The position numbers and the translations under genes are program-made. Below, in pieces: positions 8,147-17,466 of a DNA stretch of 64,000 nucleotides; the stretch's first letter is position 1; every line of letters starts with the position of its first letter. The notes under the pieces are model-generated. The model saw only the letters and a program-made list of their open reading frames with translations, was not told where the DNA came from and searched no databases. Source of the stretch: Bacteroidales bacterium (GTDB lineage: Bacteria; Bacteroidota; Bacteroidia; Bacteroidales; UBA10428); assembly GCA_035299085.1 (NCBI GenBank), contig DATGXG010000048.1:166972-230971 (forward strand), given 5' to 3'.

Positions 8147-9094
8147 ATGAAGTTCTGTTTGCTCTTTACCATAATTCTGATGATGGGATTGAAGGGTACC
8201 TGTCAGCCTGATACCAGTATTGTTCCCATAGTAGCCTACTGGAAAACCGGTGATATTTGGGGATTCAAAGTAACTAAAATTAAACAAACCATTCAGGATC
8301 AGAAAGTAGTTCAAAATGATTCCATTCATTACTTGGCAAAAATGGAGGTCCTGGCACAGGATTCTGATACTTATACACTTGACTGGACTATGGCAAACCC
8401 GTTTTATGACGCCTTCGGGTTACCTGCTTCGGTTAGAAAAAAATACCCGAACTACAACTATACAAATGTTATCTATAAAACAACTGAAACAGGCGTATAC
8501 ATTGGAATTCAGAACTGGCAGGAGATTGGTACAATGCTGAAAAAACTGATAGGTGAAAAAATTAGCAGCCTTTCTTCAGACACAATAAGTCAGGCCGGGC
8601 AGATCCGAAAAGAACTGAATTCTTTGTCATCAGTATATAATACTAAAAGGGGAATTGAACAGCTTGTCTTTAAAGAGCTGATGATGTTTCATTTTCCTCT
8701 TGGAAAACAATATACTGTAGGCAAAATATATAACTATAACGAGAAGGTGCCGGTGATGAAGAATAGTCAGCCTGCAACCGGAAACGGCATTATTGTGCTT
8801 CGACACTTAAACAAGGAAAAGCAGACTTGTGAGTTGTTGCAAAGAATGAAAGTTCTGCCCGACTCGGCGAACACCATGTTAAAAAACTATTTTTTGCACC
8901 TTGGCATGCGAAAAGAAGCTATTGCCGGTGCGATTTCGGAGTCAATTGTCAGTGTGTATGACGATAACATTTACAATTACTTAATTGATCCGGGTATTCC
9001 CTTAAAAATATTAGTATCGAGGGAGACCGTTATTGATGTTCTGGATGATCATGTGAAACAGATTGACAAGACTATTATCGAGAAAGTTCCTTAA
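8147..9094 (+). CDS. Secreted protein of unknown function
   Basis: A 315-residue protein with an N-terminal signal peptide (MKFCLLFTIILMMGLKGTCQ, cleavage probably after TCQ). The mature part is mixed alpha/beta and rich in Lys and Tyr. No family motif was recognised. The following SiaC-like gene starts 15 bases after its stop, so they may be co-transcribed, but one product is exported and the other appears cytoplasmic. Confidence 0.6.
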   Translation: MKFCLLFTIILMMGLKGTCQPDTSIVPIVAYWKTGDIWGFKVTKIKQTIQDQKVVQNDSIHYLAKMEVLAQDSDTYTLDWTMANPFYDAFGLPASVRKKYPNYNYTNVIYKTTETGVYIGIQNWQEIGTMLKKLIGEKISSLSSDTISQAGQIRKELNSLSSVYNTKRGIEQLVFKELMMFHFPLGKQYTVGKIYNYNEKVPVMKNSQPATGNGIIVLRHLNKEKQTCELLQRMKVLPDSANTMLKNYFLHLGMRKEAIAGAISESIVSVYDDNIYNYLIDPGIPLKILVSRETVIDVLDDHVKQIDKTIIEKVP

Positions 9095-9109
9095 CCAAAT
9101 CTCAGATAC

Positions 9110-9481
9110 ATGAATCCAATTGACCTCAAACCCACAAACACCACCCCTGCCATTGTTCTTCATGATGACAAACTACTGATTAAAGGCAGATCCATTCCGC
9201 TGAGCGAGGCTAAGTTTTATGATCCCTACATTGAATGGGCAAAGGATTGCAGGTTTGACCATCTTTATGTAGATATCAACCTGGAGTATATGAACAGCAG
9301 TTCTTCAAAAAAACTCCTGTATTTGCTTAAAACGCTCGACGGAAATCCTGCAATTCGTGAACTTACCATAACATGGTATTTTGAATCGGGCGACGATGAA
9401 TTGAAAGACCAGGGAAGGTTATTCGAAAAATTAATGAAACATGCCCATTTCAGGTATGTAAAATACGGCGATAATTCTTAA
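9110..9481 (+). CDS. SiaC-family (DUF1987) regulatory phosphoprotein
   Basis: A 123-residue protein matching the SiaC/DUF1987 pattern. It has TPAIVLHDDKLLIKGRSIPL near the start, YIEWAK, NLEYMNSSSSKKLLYLLKTL in the middle and WYFESGDDELKDQG near the end. The family fold is STAS-like, with a phosphorylated Ser/Thr in the NTSSSK-type loop, which is present here. In Pseudomonas SiaC acts with a SiaA phosphatase, a SiaB kinase and a diguanylate cyclase. None of these partners is nearby, so this is an orphan switch protein. Confidence 0.75.
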   Translation: MNPIDLKPTNTTPAIVLHDDKLLIKGRSIPLSEAKFYDPYIEWAKDCRFDHLYVDINLEYMNSSSSKKLLYLLKTLDGNPAIRELTITWYFESGDDELKDQGRLFEKLMKHAHFRYVKYGDNS

Positions 9482-9699
9482 CGGCGTATTTTTCTTACCT
9501 GTTTTTGCTTTTCGACGGAAGCAACGCCCTGAATTCGCAGGTCGTCAAGGTCACGATCCTGTTCAACTTTGCCTGTAATTACACCTGATATTTTCAGAAC
9601 CTGTGTTATTTCACAACCCAGGTTCTGAAGACGGCTTGCCACCTCATCAATAGTCCCGAGATAATCGTCAGTTACCGATGCAATAAAATATTTTTTCAT
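9478..9699 (-). CDS. Small I9-like protein, possible stand-alone protease inhibitor or chaperone
   Basis: A 73-residue protein, start placed at the ATG complementary to 9697-9699. It has no signal peptide. The order KKYFIASVTDD, an amphipathic helix (TIDEVASRLQNLGCEI), TQVLKISGVITGKV and a final GVASVEKQ strand resembles the beta-alpha-beta-beta-alpha-beta fold of I9 subtilisin propeptides. It begins 10 bases after the stop of the S8 peptidase gene on the same strand. I infer that it binds that protease in trans as an inhibitor or folding helper. The fold call rests on pattern only. Its stop overlaps the end of the convergent SiaC-like gene by 4 bases. Confidence 0.55.
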   Translation of the reverse strand: MKKYFIASVTDDYLGTIDEVASRLQNLGCEITQVLKISGVITGKVEQDRDLDDLRIQGVASVEKQKQVRKIRR

Positions 9700-9709
9700 A
9701 ATACAAATT

Positions 9710-10900
9710 TTAGGGAGCCTGAACCAGTCCCGACCCTGCATCAACCGAACTGAGCTTAAGCCTCTTTGCATGTTGTGTAATCAAAGCCCAAACGCCAAGC
9801 GGTCCGGCTTTCTTGTTTTGTTCGAAAAACAATCCTGCAATACCTGCCACAAAAGGAGTTGCCATACTTGTGCCATCCCACTTTTCATGTTTTCCCTGTT
9901 CATTGATCATGCTGTATACTGAAACGCCCGGAGCTGCTATATCCACCTGTCCCCCTTTTGCTTTGGTTCCCCCGCAGGAAAAAGGTGCAATTTTCATAGA
10001 ACTGTCAACTGCACCAACGGCCATTATAGAAGGGCAATTGGCAGGATGGCCGACAGGTGCTACAAAAGAAGGTCTGTTACTTTCATTTCCCGCGGCTGCA
10101 ACAATGAGAGCTCCGTTTTTAACAGCCCTTTTTGCTACCGATTCATATGTTTCGGAATAAGGCTCTCCAGGCTGGCTAGCTGCGCCCAGCGACATGCTGA
10201 TGACCCTGCACTTATTTGTCATTGCCCATTCGATACCGGCAAGAATGCCACCATCGGTCCCTTCGCCCTGGTCATCGAGAACCTTTCCCACGAATATATT
10301 TGACTCACATGCAACCCCATAGCGAAAACCGTCGGCATCCTTATACCCGCATGCAATTCCGGTGCAATGAGATCCATGTCCGTCGACATCGCCCGCCTTG
10401 CCCGTACTCACAAACTTTTTGGTTTTTATATTCCGGCCTTTCAGGTCTTCATGCTGTTTGAAAACACCCGTGTCAAGGATGGCAATGTTAACTCCTTTTC
10501 CTGTAAAAGGTGTCTCAAATACACCGGTGGCCTTTATTCCCCAGGAGAATTCAGCATTATCAGCGGGGGCTTTTACTTTACGAGTTCCGATTTTGTAAAC
10601 ATACCTTTCCGGCTCAACCGACAAAACACCTTTGCCAGCAAGCTCACGGTTAACAAAATCAATTTCATCTTCCCTGTTGAAGTTGATAACCGCCACGTTC
10701 AGCATTTCAAAATAAATGCCATCGCCGGTTGAAAAGGCCTTATCGAAATTTTCAGGATGGAGGGCGTAATCATTATAATGGGCCATCCGGATGGACGCAT
10801 TATGAGTGGCCTTAAAAAACCGCTCACGTTTCAGATTTGAGTTTAGCAGGATCAGGTTTCGCCCTGTGTGCTTTTTTGTCTGAGTGTTTTTTGTTTTCAT
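9710..10900 (-). CDS. S8 (subtilisin-like) serine peptidase
   Basis: A 396-residue protease with the full catalytic set: Asp in NIAILDTGVFKQHEDL near residue 143, His in DGHGSHCTGIACG near 175, oxyanion Asn in VAAAGNESNRP, and Ser in GTSMATPFVAGIAG near 345. Residues 30-105 (GDGIYFEMLNVAVINF and following) look like its own I9-type propeptide. No signal peptide is evident; the N-terminus is basic and hydrophilic, so it may act inside the cell or leave by an unknown route. It heads a two-gene unit with the small I9-like protein and diverges from the START-like gene. Confidence 0.9.
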   Translation of the reverse strand: MKTKNTQTKKHTGRNLILLNSNLKRERFFKATHNASIRMAHYNDYALHPENFDKAFSTGDGIYFEMLNVAVINFNREDEIDFVNRELAGKGVLSVEPERYVYKIGTRKVKAPADNAEFSWGIKATGVFETPFTGKGVNIAILDTGVFKQHEDLKGRNIKTKKFVSTGKAGDVDGHGSHCTGIACGYKDADGFRYGVACESNIFVGKVLDDQGEGTDGGILAGIEWAMTNKCRVISMSLGAASQPGEPYSETYESVAKRAVKNGALIVAAAGNESNRPSFVAPVGHPANCPSIMAVGAVDSSMKIAPFSCGGTKAKGGQVDIAAPGVSVYSMINEQGKHEKWDGTSMATPFVAGIAGLFFEQNKKAGPLGVWALITQHAKRLKLSSVDAGSGLVQAP

Positions 10901-10955
10901 GAGAGAGTTTATTTGGGTTAAAGTATTGGGCTAAACGACACTTAAACAATGATTT

Positions 10956-10963
10956 CAAAAATA
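10956..10963 (-). promoter_or_regulatory. Possible -7 box for the S8 peptidase operon
   Basis: Reading leftward, TATTTTTG matches TAnnTTTG and lies 55 bases before the peptidase start. A good -33 partner is not obvious. Confidence 0.3.
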
Positions 10964-11047
10964 GTTGAAAAATGTAAACATTTTTCATATATTGCGACAA
11001 GAAGGTGAATAAATTACTGACAAAGCCTTATTCCTTAAACCCTTTAT

Positions 11048-11428
11048 ATGAAGAAAAAGATAATCCTTGAGTACTCCATCAACTCATCACCCAAAGTGGT
11101 TTATCCAAGGTTAAGCACTCCCGGCGGATTATCAGAATGGTTTGCCGATAATGTAAATATAAAGGGAATGCAATACAGTTTTTTTTGGGAAAACACTGAA
11201 CAGAAAGCGGATATCATTCAACGGAAGGAGAATAAATACATCCGATTCCGCTGGGTTGATTCAACTGAACCTGAAGCACACTGGTTTGAATTCAGGCTGA
11301 ACACTGACGAGCTTACGGGTGATACCGCATTGATCATCACTGATTTTGCCGATGACGACGATAAGGAGAGCGTTATTGACCTTTGGAATTCACAGGTTTC
11401 GAAGCTTAAGCATGTAATTGGCCTGTAA
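11048..11428 (+). CDS. START-like (SRPBCC/AHSA1-type) domain protein
   Basis: A 126-residue cytoplasmic protein with the helix-grip pattern of AHSA1/START-like proteins: an N-terminal strand KKIILEYSINSSPKVVYPRL, GGLSEWFADNV, IRFRWVD and a C-terminal helix LWNSQVSKLKHVIG. This compact form is widespread in Bacteroidota. It probably binds a hydrophobic ligand or client; function unknown. It stands alone, diverging from the protease. Confidence 0.75.
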   Translation: MKKKIILEYSINSSPKVVYPRLSTPGGLSEWFADNVNIKGMQYSFFWENTEQKADIIQRKENKYIRFRWVDSTEPEAHWFEFRLNTDELTGDTALIITDFADDDDKESVIDLWNSQVSKLKHVIGL

Positions 11429-11461
11429 TTGCTTTACCTCTCCAAAAATATCCTAGCTTTG
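11429..11461 (+). promoter_or_regulatory. Bacteroidota-type promoter for the LptF/G operon
   Basis: TTG at 11429-11431 and TAGCTTTG at 11454-11461 are separated by 22 bases, fitting TTG-N(about 20)-TAnnTTTG. It lies 36 bases before the GTG start at 11498. Confidence 0.5.
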
Positions 11462-11497
11462 TAAACGTTTTTGATGTTTTATTTATAGGAGACCGGC

Positions 11498-13711
11498 GTG
11501 AAACGTTTGCACAGATTGGTTATAAAATCCTTTCTCGGGCCATTTGTAATGACCTTCTTCATTGTCCTTTTCCTGCTTCTGATACAATTCCTCTTTCGTT
11601 ACATTGATGAACTTGTAGGTAAGGGGCTGGGTATAAAAATTATTGGGGAATTCTTCATGTATGCATCAGCTGGCCTTGTTACTCTTGCATTGCCTCTTTC
11701 TGTGCTTCTTTCATCGCTGATGACATTCGGAAATATGGGTGAGTTTTATGAACTCACAGCCATTAAGGCATCCGGCATATCGCTTCAGAGGGTCATGATC
11801 CCGGTTGTCATCCTGGCCATATTGATTTCTGCGGCAGCTTTCTTTTTTGCCAATAATGTAGTTCCGATCACCAATTTAAAAATGCGGACTCTCAGGAACG
11901 ACATGAAAAACCTGCATCCAGAGGTGGTCATTAATGAAGGTGTTTTCAATAAGCTCATTGAAGACCGTACCATCAGGGTAGGCAGGAAAGACCCTAACAC
12001 CAATATGCTTTATGATATAAAAATATATGATCATTCAGGAAGCCGCGGCAATCTTGATGTGACAACGGCTGATTCAGGCCGGATGAAGATGACTGAAGAC
12101 AAGCGGAATATGATTATTACCCTGTGGGATGGCTACAAGTATACCGAAGTAGAAGAAGGAAGACGCAGGCGCGACAGGCGTTACCCTCACAGGACGCTTA
12201 AATTCAGGGAAGAGAACATTATTATTGCGATGTCTGGATTTGAGATGACCCGAACGGATGAAAATATATTCAAAAGCTCTTACCAGATGCTTAATGTTTC
12301 CCAGCTTAAGCGTGCCAAGGATTCTTTGAAGAGGGACATCAGGATCGGCAGTGAAACATTTTCGCAAAATCTGATTACAAGCAGTTTTTTTAAGCTCAAC
12401 AGCAAAGCCACAACCTTCGGACAACGGTACAACCAGATCCGTTATGCGCGAGATCAGAAGTTAGGGAGTTCAAAAGAAAATACAACAATCGGTGCTCCTG
12501 ATCCATATGATCCCCTGAGAGTGGTTAACAGCCGGCCGGCCGGTAACCAGACTGTTACTAAACCCAAAACGGCCGAACAGAGGAAAGTAGAAGCCCGACG
12601 GGCTGCCTCAATGGCCCGAAGGGACCTTGCAAATCCTAAACCGGCTATTCCGGATACAATAGTACAGGCAAGAAGAGATTCCATTTTTGAGGCTGCTCAG
12701 AAAAAGCTGAAGAAGATCGACAGTTTTGACAGCCTGTATCAGTCGCTTTCTCTTGCCAATAAACACCGCGTAATAACCGAAGCCACCAATAATGTATCAT
12801 CGAATACCTACATGGTTCTCACCTCAACCGAGCGAATGGATTATGAGACCCGGAAACTACGCAAGCATGAGATCGAGTGGCATCGCAAATTCACTCTTTC
12901 AATTGCCTGTCTTATCTTTCTGTTTATAGGCGCACCTCTTGGTGCTATTATCCGTAAAGGCGGACTCGGCTTGCCGACCGTAATTTCAACCCTGCTGTTC
13001 ATAATGTACTATGTGATCTCATTAATCGGGCAGAAACTGGTTGAAGAGAGCATCTTAACTTCGTTCCAGGGAATGTGGCTGTCTTCATTCATACTGATCA
13101 TAGCCGGAATATTCCTCACCTACCAGGCGACCAATGACTCGGCCATTCTCAACATCGACACCTACCTCAACTGGATTCGTGAAAAAGCCGGATTAAGGCG
13201 AGGCGCGCTTCTTGAAAAGAAGATGCACATTGCGGGAAAATTCGAAATTATTGAGATACCAAGGACCCAACTTCAGGATAATTTCAGGGAAATAGGAGAA
13301 ATGGCGGGGCGGTGTGTACAGCAGCTTGAAAATGACACAACATGGTCTGAACTCTTTAAGAAATCACTTCATAACACAGGTTTCTTCTATCTTCTTGAAT
13401 TTGGTATACATTACAACAGTTTTCTCGACCAGGTAATTTTAAGTACCTGGTTCAGGATACCGTATTTTGAAAAGAGACTTGAAGAATTTCCTATTATTCA
13501 CGGCCGGATAACTTCTGAATTTTTTAAACTTAAAACGTACCGCCTGATTGCACTGATTATTTTCCCTGTAGCCCTGATCAGGCTTTTCCATTTGAGGTTT
13601 AAAATCTACCAGTTAAAAAGGAATCTTATGCAGGTTTCGGATTTATCAACCGGTATGATTAATTTATTGAACAGTTCCACCTACAGAAACATATTAGTTA
13701 CGCTTGAATGA
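11498..13711 (+). CDS. LptF/LptG (YjgP/YjgQ) family permease
   Basis: A 737-residue inner-membrane permease of the lipopolysaccharide export complex. It has helices near residues 8-35, 45-75 and 95-120, a long periplasmic part, then the hallmark FIGAPLGAIIRKGGLGLP near 475 and two more helices. In LptB2FG such subunits extract LPS from the inner membrane. It is longer than proteobacterial LptF or LptG (about 360). The middle has an extended basic segment, and there is about 180 residues of extra C-terminus with another helix near 685. The start is a GTG preceded by AGGAGA. Its stop overlaps the next gene (ATGA), placing it in an operon with two glycosyltransferases, as expected for envelope glycan export. 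Confidence 0.88.
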   Translation: MKRLHRLVIKSFLGPFVMTFFIVLFLLLIQFLFRYIDELVGKGLGIKIIGEFFMYASAGLVTLALPLSVLLSSLMTFGNMGEFYELTAIKASGISLQRVMIPVVILAILISAAAFFFANNVVPITNLKMRTLRNDMKNLHPEVVINEGVFNKLIEDRTIRVGRKDPNTNMLYDIKIYDHSGSRGNLDVTTADSGRMKMTEDKRNMIITLWDGYKYTEVEEGRRRRDRRYPHRTLKFREENIIIAMSGFEMTRTDENIFKSSYQMLNVSQLKRAKDSLKRDIRIGSETFSQNLITSSFFKLNSKATTFGQRYNQIRYARDQKLGSSKENTTIGAPDPYDPLRVVNSRPAGNQTVTKPKTAEQRKVEARRAASMARRDLANPKPAIPDTIVQARRDSIFEAAQKKLKKIDSFDSLYQSLSLANKHRVITEATNNVSSNTYMVLTSTERMDYETRKLRKHEIEWHRKFTLSIACLIFLFIGAPLGAIIRKGGLGLPTVISTLLFIMYYVISLIGQKLVEESILTSFQGMWLSSFILIIAGIFLTYQATNDSAILNIDTYLNWIREKAGLRRGALLEKKMHIAGKFEIIEIPRTQLQDNFREIGEMAGRCVQQLENDTTWSELFKKSLHNTGFFYLLEFGIHYNSFLDQVILSTWFRIPYFEKRLEEFPIIHGRITSEFFKLKTYRLIALIIFPVALIRLFHLRFKIYQLKRNLMQVSDLSTGMINLLNSSTYRNILVTLE

Positions 13712-14922
13712 AAATACTGCAACTGACCAATAAACCTCCATATCCGCCACGAGACGGTGGTTCACTGGCTATGTTCGGTATGGCAAAAGCGTTAAAAAGC
13801 CTGGGCCATGAAATAGTTGTTCTCACTATGTTCACAGATAAACACAGGTTAAAACTCGAACAACATAAGGAATTCAGCAAGATAATGGAAGTGCATACCG
13901 TGTATGTCAATACGATTGTCAATCATACAGGTATGCTGATGAATTTACTGTTTTCCAAAAAGCCCTATACAGCTACAAGATTTTATTCCCGCGTTTATGC
14001 CAATGAGTTGGCGAAACTGTTGCAAAGCCGGCACTTTGATTTTGTTCAGCTCGAAGGTTTGTACCTCACTCCCTACATACCGGTAATTCGCAAATATTCA
14101 GATTCAAAGATTGTTTTGCGTGCCCATAACATTGAACATGAAATCTGGGAAAGAATTGCACATGAAGAAAAAGTGTATTACAGGAAAAGATATTTCAGTA
14201 TCGTCGCTCAAAGGGTGATGGATTTTGAATATAAAGCACTGAATACCTATGATCTGCTGGTTCCGATAACTGAGAGGGATCTGTTAAAATTTAAAAGCAT
14301 GGGTAACCTGAAACCCGCCCATGTTAGTCCTGCCGGCGTGGATATCAACCCCGAATGTTCCCGGGATGAAGTTCCATCGATGCCGGGCACAGGATTCAGT
14401 TTATTCTACCTGGGTTCACTTGATTGGATTCCCAACCAGGAAGGTCTTGTATGGTTCACTACCCATGTATTTCCCAAACTTCGCCGGAAATATCACGATC
14501 TCAGGCTTCATGTGGCAGGGCGAAATGCCCCCATGTTACTTATAAGCAAGATTGTTCAGCCCGGTGTTGTTTATCACGGGGAAATCAATGATCCCGATCG
14601 TTTTACCAGGGAACACACTGCTCTGATTGCACCCTGTTTTTCAGGAAGCGGTATGCGACTCAAGATTATCGAGGCAATGGCACTGGCTAAACCAGTGATC
14701 ACAACCACAATGGGAGCCGAAGGCCTGTCGGCCGTAAATGGGAAACATCTATTTATAGCTGATGATCCTGACAATTTCAGCCAGGTAACAGAAATGCTTA
14801 TCAATGACCGCGATTTGTGCATCTCAACAGGAAAAGAGGCGTGGAAATTTGTATGTGAACATTATAATAACAGGGACATAGCCGTGTCACTTGCTGCATT
14901 TTATAACAATTACATGAAATGA
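13708..14922 (+). CDS. Glycosyltransferase family 4
   Basis: A 404-residue GT-B glycosyltransferase. The N-terminal domain starts ILQLTNKPPYPPRDGGSLAM, the typical acceptor-side loop. The C-terminal nucleotide-sugar domain has FYLGSLDWIPNQEGL, and the donor-binding motif SGSGMRLKIIEAMALAKPVI near residue 310 with its conserved Glu. Sugar specificity is unknown. It overlaps the permease gene by 4 bases and the next glycosyltransferase by 4 bases, so the three are translationally coupled. Cytoplasmic assembly of an envelope glycan is the likely role. Confidence 0.88.
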   Translation: MKILQLTNKPPYPPRDGGSLAMFGMAKALKSLGHEIVVLTMFTDKHRLKLEQHKEFSKIMEVHTVYVNTIVNHTGMLMNLLFSKKPYTATRFYSRVYANELAKLLQSRHFDFVQLEGLYLTPYIPVIRKYSDSKIVLRAHNIEHEIWERIAHEEKVYYRKRYFSIVAQRVMDFEYKALNTYDLLVPITERDLLKFKSMGNLKPAHVSPAGVDINPECSRDEVPSMPGTGFSLFYLGSLDWIPNQEGLVWFTTHVFPKLRRKYHDLRLHVAGRNAPMLLISKIVQPGVVYHGEINDPDRFTREHTALIAPCFSGSGMRLKIIEAMALAKPVITTTMGAEGLSAVNGKHLFIADDPDNFSQVTEMLINDRDLCISTGKEAWKFVCEHYNNRDIAVSLAAFYNNYMK

Positions 14923-16091
14923 TCCTCAAGGTCCTTTTTTGGTTTTTCCTTGGCATTGTAATCTATACCTATGCAGGATATACCTTACTGTTATTAATTG
15001 CCAGCGGGCTGCGCAGATTATTCACCGCCTGGAACACTACGGATGAAACACGGGCGGAACCTGCTGTAAGCCTTCTGATACCTTCATATAATGAAGAACG
15101 ATATGTTATTGAAAAAGTCAATAATTCACTCGAACTGAATTACCCGGCTGATAAATTAAAGATAATTTGGATAACAGATGGCACAAATGACAATACATAT
15201 GAGCTTCTATGCCGTTATCCGCAGATGGTCATTATGCATCAGCATGAACGCCGGGGAAAGATCCATGCCATGAACAGGGGGGTTAAATCGGTCTCCACAC
15301 CGGTTGTTATTTTCACCGACGCCAATACGATGCTTAATCCGGAAGCTATCCGAGAGATCATCAAACCTTTTTCCGATCCGGCAACCGGTTGTGTAACGGG
15401 TGAAAAGAGGATTGCCGATAAGGGATTGCAGAAAGCTGCCGGCGCAGGAGAAGGATTATACTGGCGATATGAATCATTTATCAAGAAGCTTGAATCGGAT
15501 ACCGGATCGGTAATGGGCGCTGTGGGAGAAATTTTCGCAATTCGCACTGAACTGTACGATGAAGTTAAGGAAGATACCATTCTCGATGACTTTACGCTTT
15601 CATTACAGGTACTGCAGAAAGGTTATCATATCAGGTATGCTCCGGGCGCATGGGGTACCGAAACCGCATCATTAACCGTTTCCGAAGAAATGAAAAGAAA
15701 GGTAAGGATAGCCTCAGGCGGGATGCAGTCTCTTCTTCGCATGGGTGAATTGCTGAATCCTTTCAAATACGGAATGACAAGCTTTAAATATATTTCTCAT
15801 AAAGTTCTCCGCTGGACGTTGGTACCTTTCTCCTTTCCGGTAATTTTTCTTTTGAATCTGGCTATAGTGCTTATTGGTAAAAGCCCGGTATATGAAGCGA
15901 TGCTGGGATTGCAATGCTTATTTTATGTACTGGCACTTGCCGGAAAACTGATGGAAAATGTAAGAACACGACTTGGTTTCCTTTTTGCGCCATATTACCT
16001 CCTTATAATGAATTATGCCGTATTAACCGGCTTTTTTAAATTCCTCAGGGGAGATTATTCGGTTAAATGGCAGAAAGTCAAACGCACCTGA
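14919..16091 (+). CDS. Membrane glycosyltransferase family 2
   Basis: A 390-residue GT-A enzyme with an N-terminal helix (LKVLFWFFLGIVIYTYAGYT), the catalytic domain at 45-270 and about two C-terminal helices. Motifs are SLLIPSYNEERYV, TDANTML (the DxD equivalent) and ILDDFTLSLQVLQKGY (acceptor Asp pair). This layout is that of processive or polymer-type GT2 enzymes such as poly-N-acetylglucosamine synthase relatives. However, the usual QxxRW near the end reads as a weak RIASGGMQSL, so processivity is uncertain. Last gene of the LptF/G operon. Confidence 0.85.
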   Translation: MILKVLFWFFLGIVIYTYAGYTLLLLIASGLRRLFTAWNTTDETRAEPAVSLLIPSYNEERYVIEKVNNSLELNYPADKLKIIWITDGTNDNTYELLCRYPQMVIMHQHERRGKIHAMNRGVKSVSTPVVIFTDANTMLNPEAIREIIKPFSDPATGCVTGEKRIADKGLQKAAGAGEGLYWRYESFIKKLESDTGSVMGAVGEIFAIRTELYDEVKEDTILDDFTLSLQVLQKGYHIRYAPGAWGTETASLTVSEEMKRKVRIASGGMQSLLRMGELLNPFKYGMTSFKYISHKVLRWTLVPFSFPVIFLLNLAIVLIGKSPVYEAMLGLQCLFYVLALAGKLMENVRTRLGFLFAPYYLLIMNYAVLTGFFKFLRGDYSVKWQKVKRT

Positions 16092-16163
16092 TGAATTTCA
16101 TTGATTTTTAGACCTGAATTTGATTTATTCGTAGTTGTGGTTCTACAAATTGTATAACAGTTG

Positions 16164-16171
16164 TAACTTTG
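16164..16171 (+). promoter_or_regulatory. Possible -7 box of ribBA (TAACTTTG)
   Basis: It matches TAnnTTTG 42 bases before the ATG. The nearest upstream TTG (16135-16137) is a little far. The 121-base gap is too short for a full FMN riboswitch, and I see no RFN-like conserved blocks. Confidence 0.4.
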
Positions 16172-16212
16172 CAGATTAATTTTTTACATGAATCTCTCAT
16201 CCGGATTGGGTT

Positions 16213-17463
16213 ATGAATAACATGCTGATTGAATTGAATACAGTTAAGGAGGCCATTGCAGATATTAAAGCCGGAAAAGTTGTTATTGTTGTTGATAATG
16301 AAGACAGGGAAAACGAAGGCGATTTTATTTGCGCTGCCGAGCTTATAACACCAGAAATAGTAAATTTCATGGCCACCTATGGCCGGGGATTGATCTGTGC
16401 TCCTATTCCCGAGAAAAGATGTGAACAGCTTGAACTGGAATTAATGGTGAAAAGCAATACCTCATTGCATGCCACACCCTTTACGGTTTCTGTTGATCTG
16501 CTCGGCCATGGCTGCACCACCGGTATATCGGCCAGTGACCGTGCCAAAACAATCCGGGCACTTGTTGACCCTGATACCCGGCCGGAGGATCTTGGCAGGC
16601 CCGGACATATTTTCCCCCTGAAAGCAAAAGCAAAAGGTGTGTTACGCAGACCCGGACATACCGAGGCCGCCATTGATCTTGCCCGTCTGGCCGGATTAAA
16701 ACCCGGTGGCGCCCTGGTTGAAATTATGAATGAGGACGGCAGTATGGCCCGTCTTCCGGAACTTCTTGAAATTGCCAAGAAACATAAGCTCTGTATTATC
16801 ACGATCAAATCCTTGATCGCTTATCTCCTTGAGCAGGAAAGTCTTGTAATTAAGGGTGAGAAAGCAAAGCTCCCCACTAAATACGGAACCTTTACAGTAA
16901 TCCCATTTATTCAGAAGTCAAACCGGCTTGAACACCTTGCGCTCATAAAAGGCACCTGGACGCCTGATGATCCGGTGATGGTAAGGGTTCATTCATCATG
17001 CATGACTGGTGATATTTTCGGTTCTTACCGATGTGACTGTGGACCGCAGCTTCATGAGGCCATGAAAATGATTGAAAAGGCGGGGCAGGGTGTTGTGGTT
17101 TACCTGAACCAGGAAGGAAGGGGAATCGGACTTTTCAACAAAATAAAAGCCTATAATCTTCAGGAAAAAGGCCGTGACACTGTCGAAGCCAATATCGAGC
17201 TGGGATTTGAGGAAGATGAACGTGACTACGGTGTGGGCGCCAGTATTCTTCATGAATTAGGACTCGGAAAAGTAAGGCTGATAACAAATAACCCTGTAAA
17301 ACGTGCCGGCCTCGAAGGTTATGGGATTACAATTGTTGATAATATACCGCTCTGTATTCCTCCGAACGAGCACAATGAGTTTTACCTGAAAACCAAGAAA
17401 AACAAGATGGGTCATTTGCTGGATCTTCTTGAGGACAAGGATTTCAGAATTGTTAACGAATAA
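16213..17463 (+). CDS. ribBA: Bifunctional DHBP synthase / GTP cyclohydrolase II
   Basis: A 416-residue fusion for both entry steps of riboflavin synthesis. Residues 1-205 are RibB (ribulose 5-phosphate to 3,4-dihydroxy-2-butanone 4-phosphate) with [18 protein letters not shown] and [17 protein letters not shown]. Residues 206-400 are RibA (GTP to diaminopyrimidine) with [20 protein letters not shown] carrying the zinc cysteines, then [10 protein letters not shown] and YGVGASIL. One difference from the usual VHSECLTGD is Ser for Glu beside the first Cys. The fmt gene follows after 3 bases, implying co-transcription. Confidence 0.96.
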   Translation: MNNMLIELNTVKEAIADIKAGKVVIVVDNEDRENEGDFICAAELITPEIVNFMATYGRGLICAPIPEKRCEQLELELMVKSNTSLHATPFTVSVDLLGHGCTTGISASDRAKTIRALVDPDTRPEDLGRPGHIFPLKAKAKGVLRRPGHTEAAIDLARLAGLKPGGALVEIMNEDGSMARLPELLEIAKKHKLCIITIKSLIAYLLEQESLVIKGEKAKLPTKYGTFTVIPFIQKSNRLEHLALIKGTWTPDDPVMVRVHSSCMTGDIFGSYRCDCGPQLHEAMKMIEKAGQGVVVYLNQEGRGIGLFNKIKAYNLQEKGRDTVEANIELGFEEDERDYGVGASILHELGLGKVRLITNNPVKRAGLEGYGITIVDNIPLCIPPNEHNEFYLKTKKNKMGHLLDLLEDKDFRIVNE

Positions 17464-17466
17464 GGA

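Noticed and set aside
16092..16212. FMN riboswitch before ribBA
   Set aside because: The gap is only 121 bases, AT-rich, and lacks the conserved RFN stem sequences.
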